Positions 62,583 to 64,000 of a stretch of 64,000 bases of DNA are shown here, one piece after another. Origin of the DNA: Membranipora membranacea (lineage: Eukaryota > Bryozoa > Gymnolaemata > Cheilostomatida > Membraniporidae); the NCBI GenBank assembly GCA_914767715.1, contig OU612065.1:37076001-37140000 (forward strand), written 5' to 3'. A model generated the notes under the pieces. That model had not been told where the DNA came from and made no database searches. It worked only from the letters and a program-made list of their open reading frames with translations. Position numbers and translations under genes: made by a program. Position 1 is the stretch's first letter. Each line of letters starts with the position of its first letter.

Positions 62583-63954
62583 ATGGCGATCAGATGTTGG
62601 GGCATGTGTGTTGCTGTTATTTATCTGCTTGTGGTGTCTTCTCTAATCTCTGAGATCGCAGGTCAAGGTAGGAATGATGTCTGTCTTATTCACCATGTAT
62701 GGACTGTGAAAAGACACTTTTATAATGTAGTTACCAATACCAGAGTAGATATATCAGATGTTATGGTTGCCTTACTGTAGATCATGATTAGTAATCTGAT
62801 TGTTTTGATATAATAATCATCGTCTGAAGTACGGTCTCCTTTCTGTGCGATATATAGGAGAAGACTGCCTTTGGGTGTAGTTATATCAGTATTTAGATCA
62901 TAGAATCAGGTTTGTGACTGAAATGTCTAGTAAACTGCTTCTGGTCTGTTGTGCGTTAATTATACATAGATATGAGGATAGGACCCGGTCAGTAAGTGAG
63001 TTACGCTTAGATACTCAATGTGTGAGCTACATTAGATTGAGTAAGTTCACAACTTCAATCCAGGATCGGAAATATTTTGTTTTTGTTTTTTTTAGGCAAA
63101 GATTGATCCTTTAAAAGGTCATTAACCGTCATTGGCAGCAGCCAGATATCTCAACAGAAAAATTGGTGCTGATGAAGAGACACACGTTTTAAATGATGGT
63201 ATCCAGGCAACAAAGGCAAGTCAAGCCGATGATACTAAATTCATTTTAGTTGTGTCTGTTTGATAGATATTTTACCTGTGGAGCATTCAACTAGGATTCC
63301 CATCTATATTTAAGTGTATGTTTCTGAATTATATGTGATATTCTGTAATTCAGCAGATGACAGTTGTGTACAGAGATGCCATGATAGATATAACCCTACA
63401 CTACCATGTCAGTGTAACGAACTTTGTTTTATCTTTGGGGACTGTTGTAAAGACTTCCTTGAACTCTGCTCCTCAGGTCAGTCACTTCTCTGCTTTCTTC
63501 TCATGATAATAATAAAGTAGTCAGATATCCCTGTCACCACCCTATGCTATTAGTTGTCATCCTGCCTTAACCAATGTGTTCCCTCTGATCGGCTGGTGAG
63601 AGGGAGAGAGAAATTCGCAGGTCAGAATGTTGTTTCCTAAAGGTACTGAATGTGAAAGTGGTTCAATTTCGGCTCCACTATTTATTTCAGTAGGTACTTT
63701 CAGTATCCTCTCTCTCTCAACCGAAAGGCCAATCAGATCAAAGCCAACACATTGACTCACATTGCCCGTCACTCACAAAAATATGTACAATGTTATATAT
63801 TCACAGTGGAAACAGACATCACAGATGCAGAGTTACTGACAATGGGGGACAGATTGTATAATGCTGATATCTACAGGATGAAGCCGTGGGACATCATTAT
63901 GCACCTTCAAAACCAAACTAACAGCAGCCTTCCTGAGGATATGGCGTCTCAAAG
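62583..63954 (+). CDS. Secreted SMB-XendoU protein (ENDOU-like), 5' three exons
   Basis: Exons are 62583-62667 (ATG), 63357-63476 (or from 63354) and 63807-63954, all phases matching; the gene runs off the window. Exon 1 encodes a signal peptide (hydrophobic core CVAVIYLLVVSSLIS). Exon 2 encodes one somatomedin-B domain with the full set of eight cysteines in the pattern C-x3-C ... C-x-C-x3-C ... GDCC ... C (CQCNELCFIFGDCCKDF). Exon 3 starts the XendoU domain (ITDAELLTMGDRLYNADIYR). Human ENDOU has the same SMB-then-XendoU order and is a Mn-dependent, U-specific RNA endonuclease. The catalytic His/His/Lys lie beyond the window, so activity cannot be judged. An imperfect hairpin (about 63565-63740) lies in intron 2. 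Confidence 0.85.
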
Positions 63955-64000
63955 GTAGGAAATAATTAGAATGTGTGAGAGCAGCTATAGGCAAAATTAA

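Noticed and set aside
1-64000. CRISPR arrays, bacterial operons, integrated virus genes
   Set aside because: No regularly spaced identical repeats, no prokaryotic gene organisation, and the only reverse transcriptases are of the non-LTR LINE type.

Overview
This is nuclear DNA from an animal, most likely an invertebrate. It is AT-rich and its genes are split into small exons by GT-AG introns of roughly 0.2-2 kb. The gene families are metazoan: an effector caspase with QACRG, a second caspase-like protein, an aquaporin, an eEF2-lysine methyltransferase (EEF2KMT/FAM86) and a secreted somatomedin-B/XendoU protein. Non-LTR retrotransposon remnants, SINEs, MITEs and fold-back repeats are frequent. 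There are no bacterial-type operons. I cannot name the phylum. All exon models are my own readings of splice sites and frame continuity, with no transcript support.

Layout. 0.4-3.3 kb (+): 3' part of a multipass membrane protein gene, with a MITE in one intron. 4.2-7.7 kb (-): complete five-exon effector caspase, 284 aa. 10.0-13.5 kb (+): complete nine-exon EEF2KMT-like gene, 314 aa. 13.5-20.7 kb: mostly non-coding with fold-back repeats. 20.7-21.9 kb (+): dead LINE fragment. 22.8-25.0 kb (-): complete six-exon aquaporin, 309 aa. 45.7-62.5 kb: repeat-rich, with SINEs, a tandem repeat of about 150 bp, a second dead LINE and low-complexity tracts. 62.6 kb to the end (+): first three exons of a secreted SMB-XendoU (ENDOU-like) gene.

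The dominant structure is a large palindrome. Sequence 24.54-36.62 kb is repeated in inverse orientation at 36.62-45.73 kb. The left arm holds a complete 11-exon caspase-like gene (485 aa; active-site pentapeptide QACQS instead of QACRG) and the first coding exon of the aquaporin. The right arm holds a mirrored caspase-like copy whose catalytic half is removed by a deletion of about 2 kb, plus an orphan copy of the first aquaporin exon. The arms also differ by a hAT-type MITE, present only on the left with the empty site preserved on the right, and by a burst of amino-acid-changing differences confined to one exon of the caspase-like gene. The arms could be a true palindromic duplication or two divergent haplotypes joined head-to-head by the assembler. 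Either reading leaves the hypervariable exon, the loss of the protease domain and the transposon empty site as real differences between two copies of the locus.

The most unusual repeat is a family with four copies in the window whose 5' head matches the 5' end of U2 snRNA, which suggests an snRNA-headed SINE.
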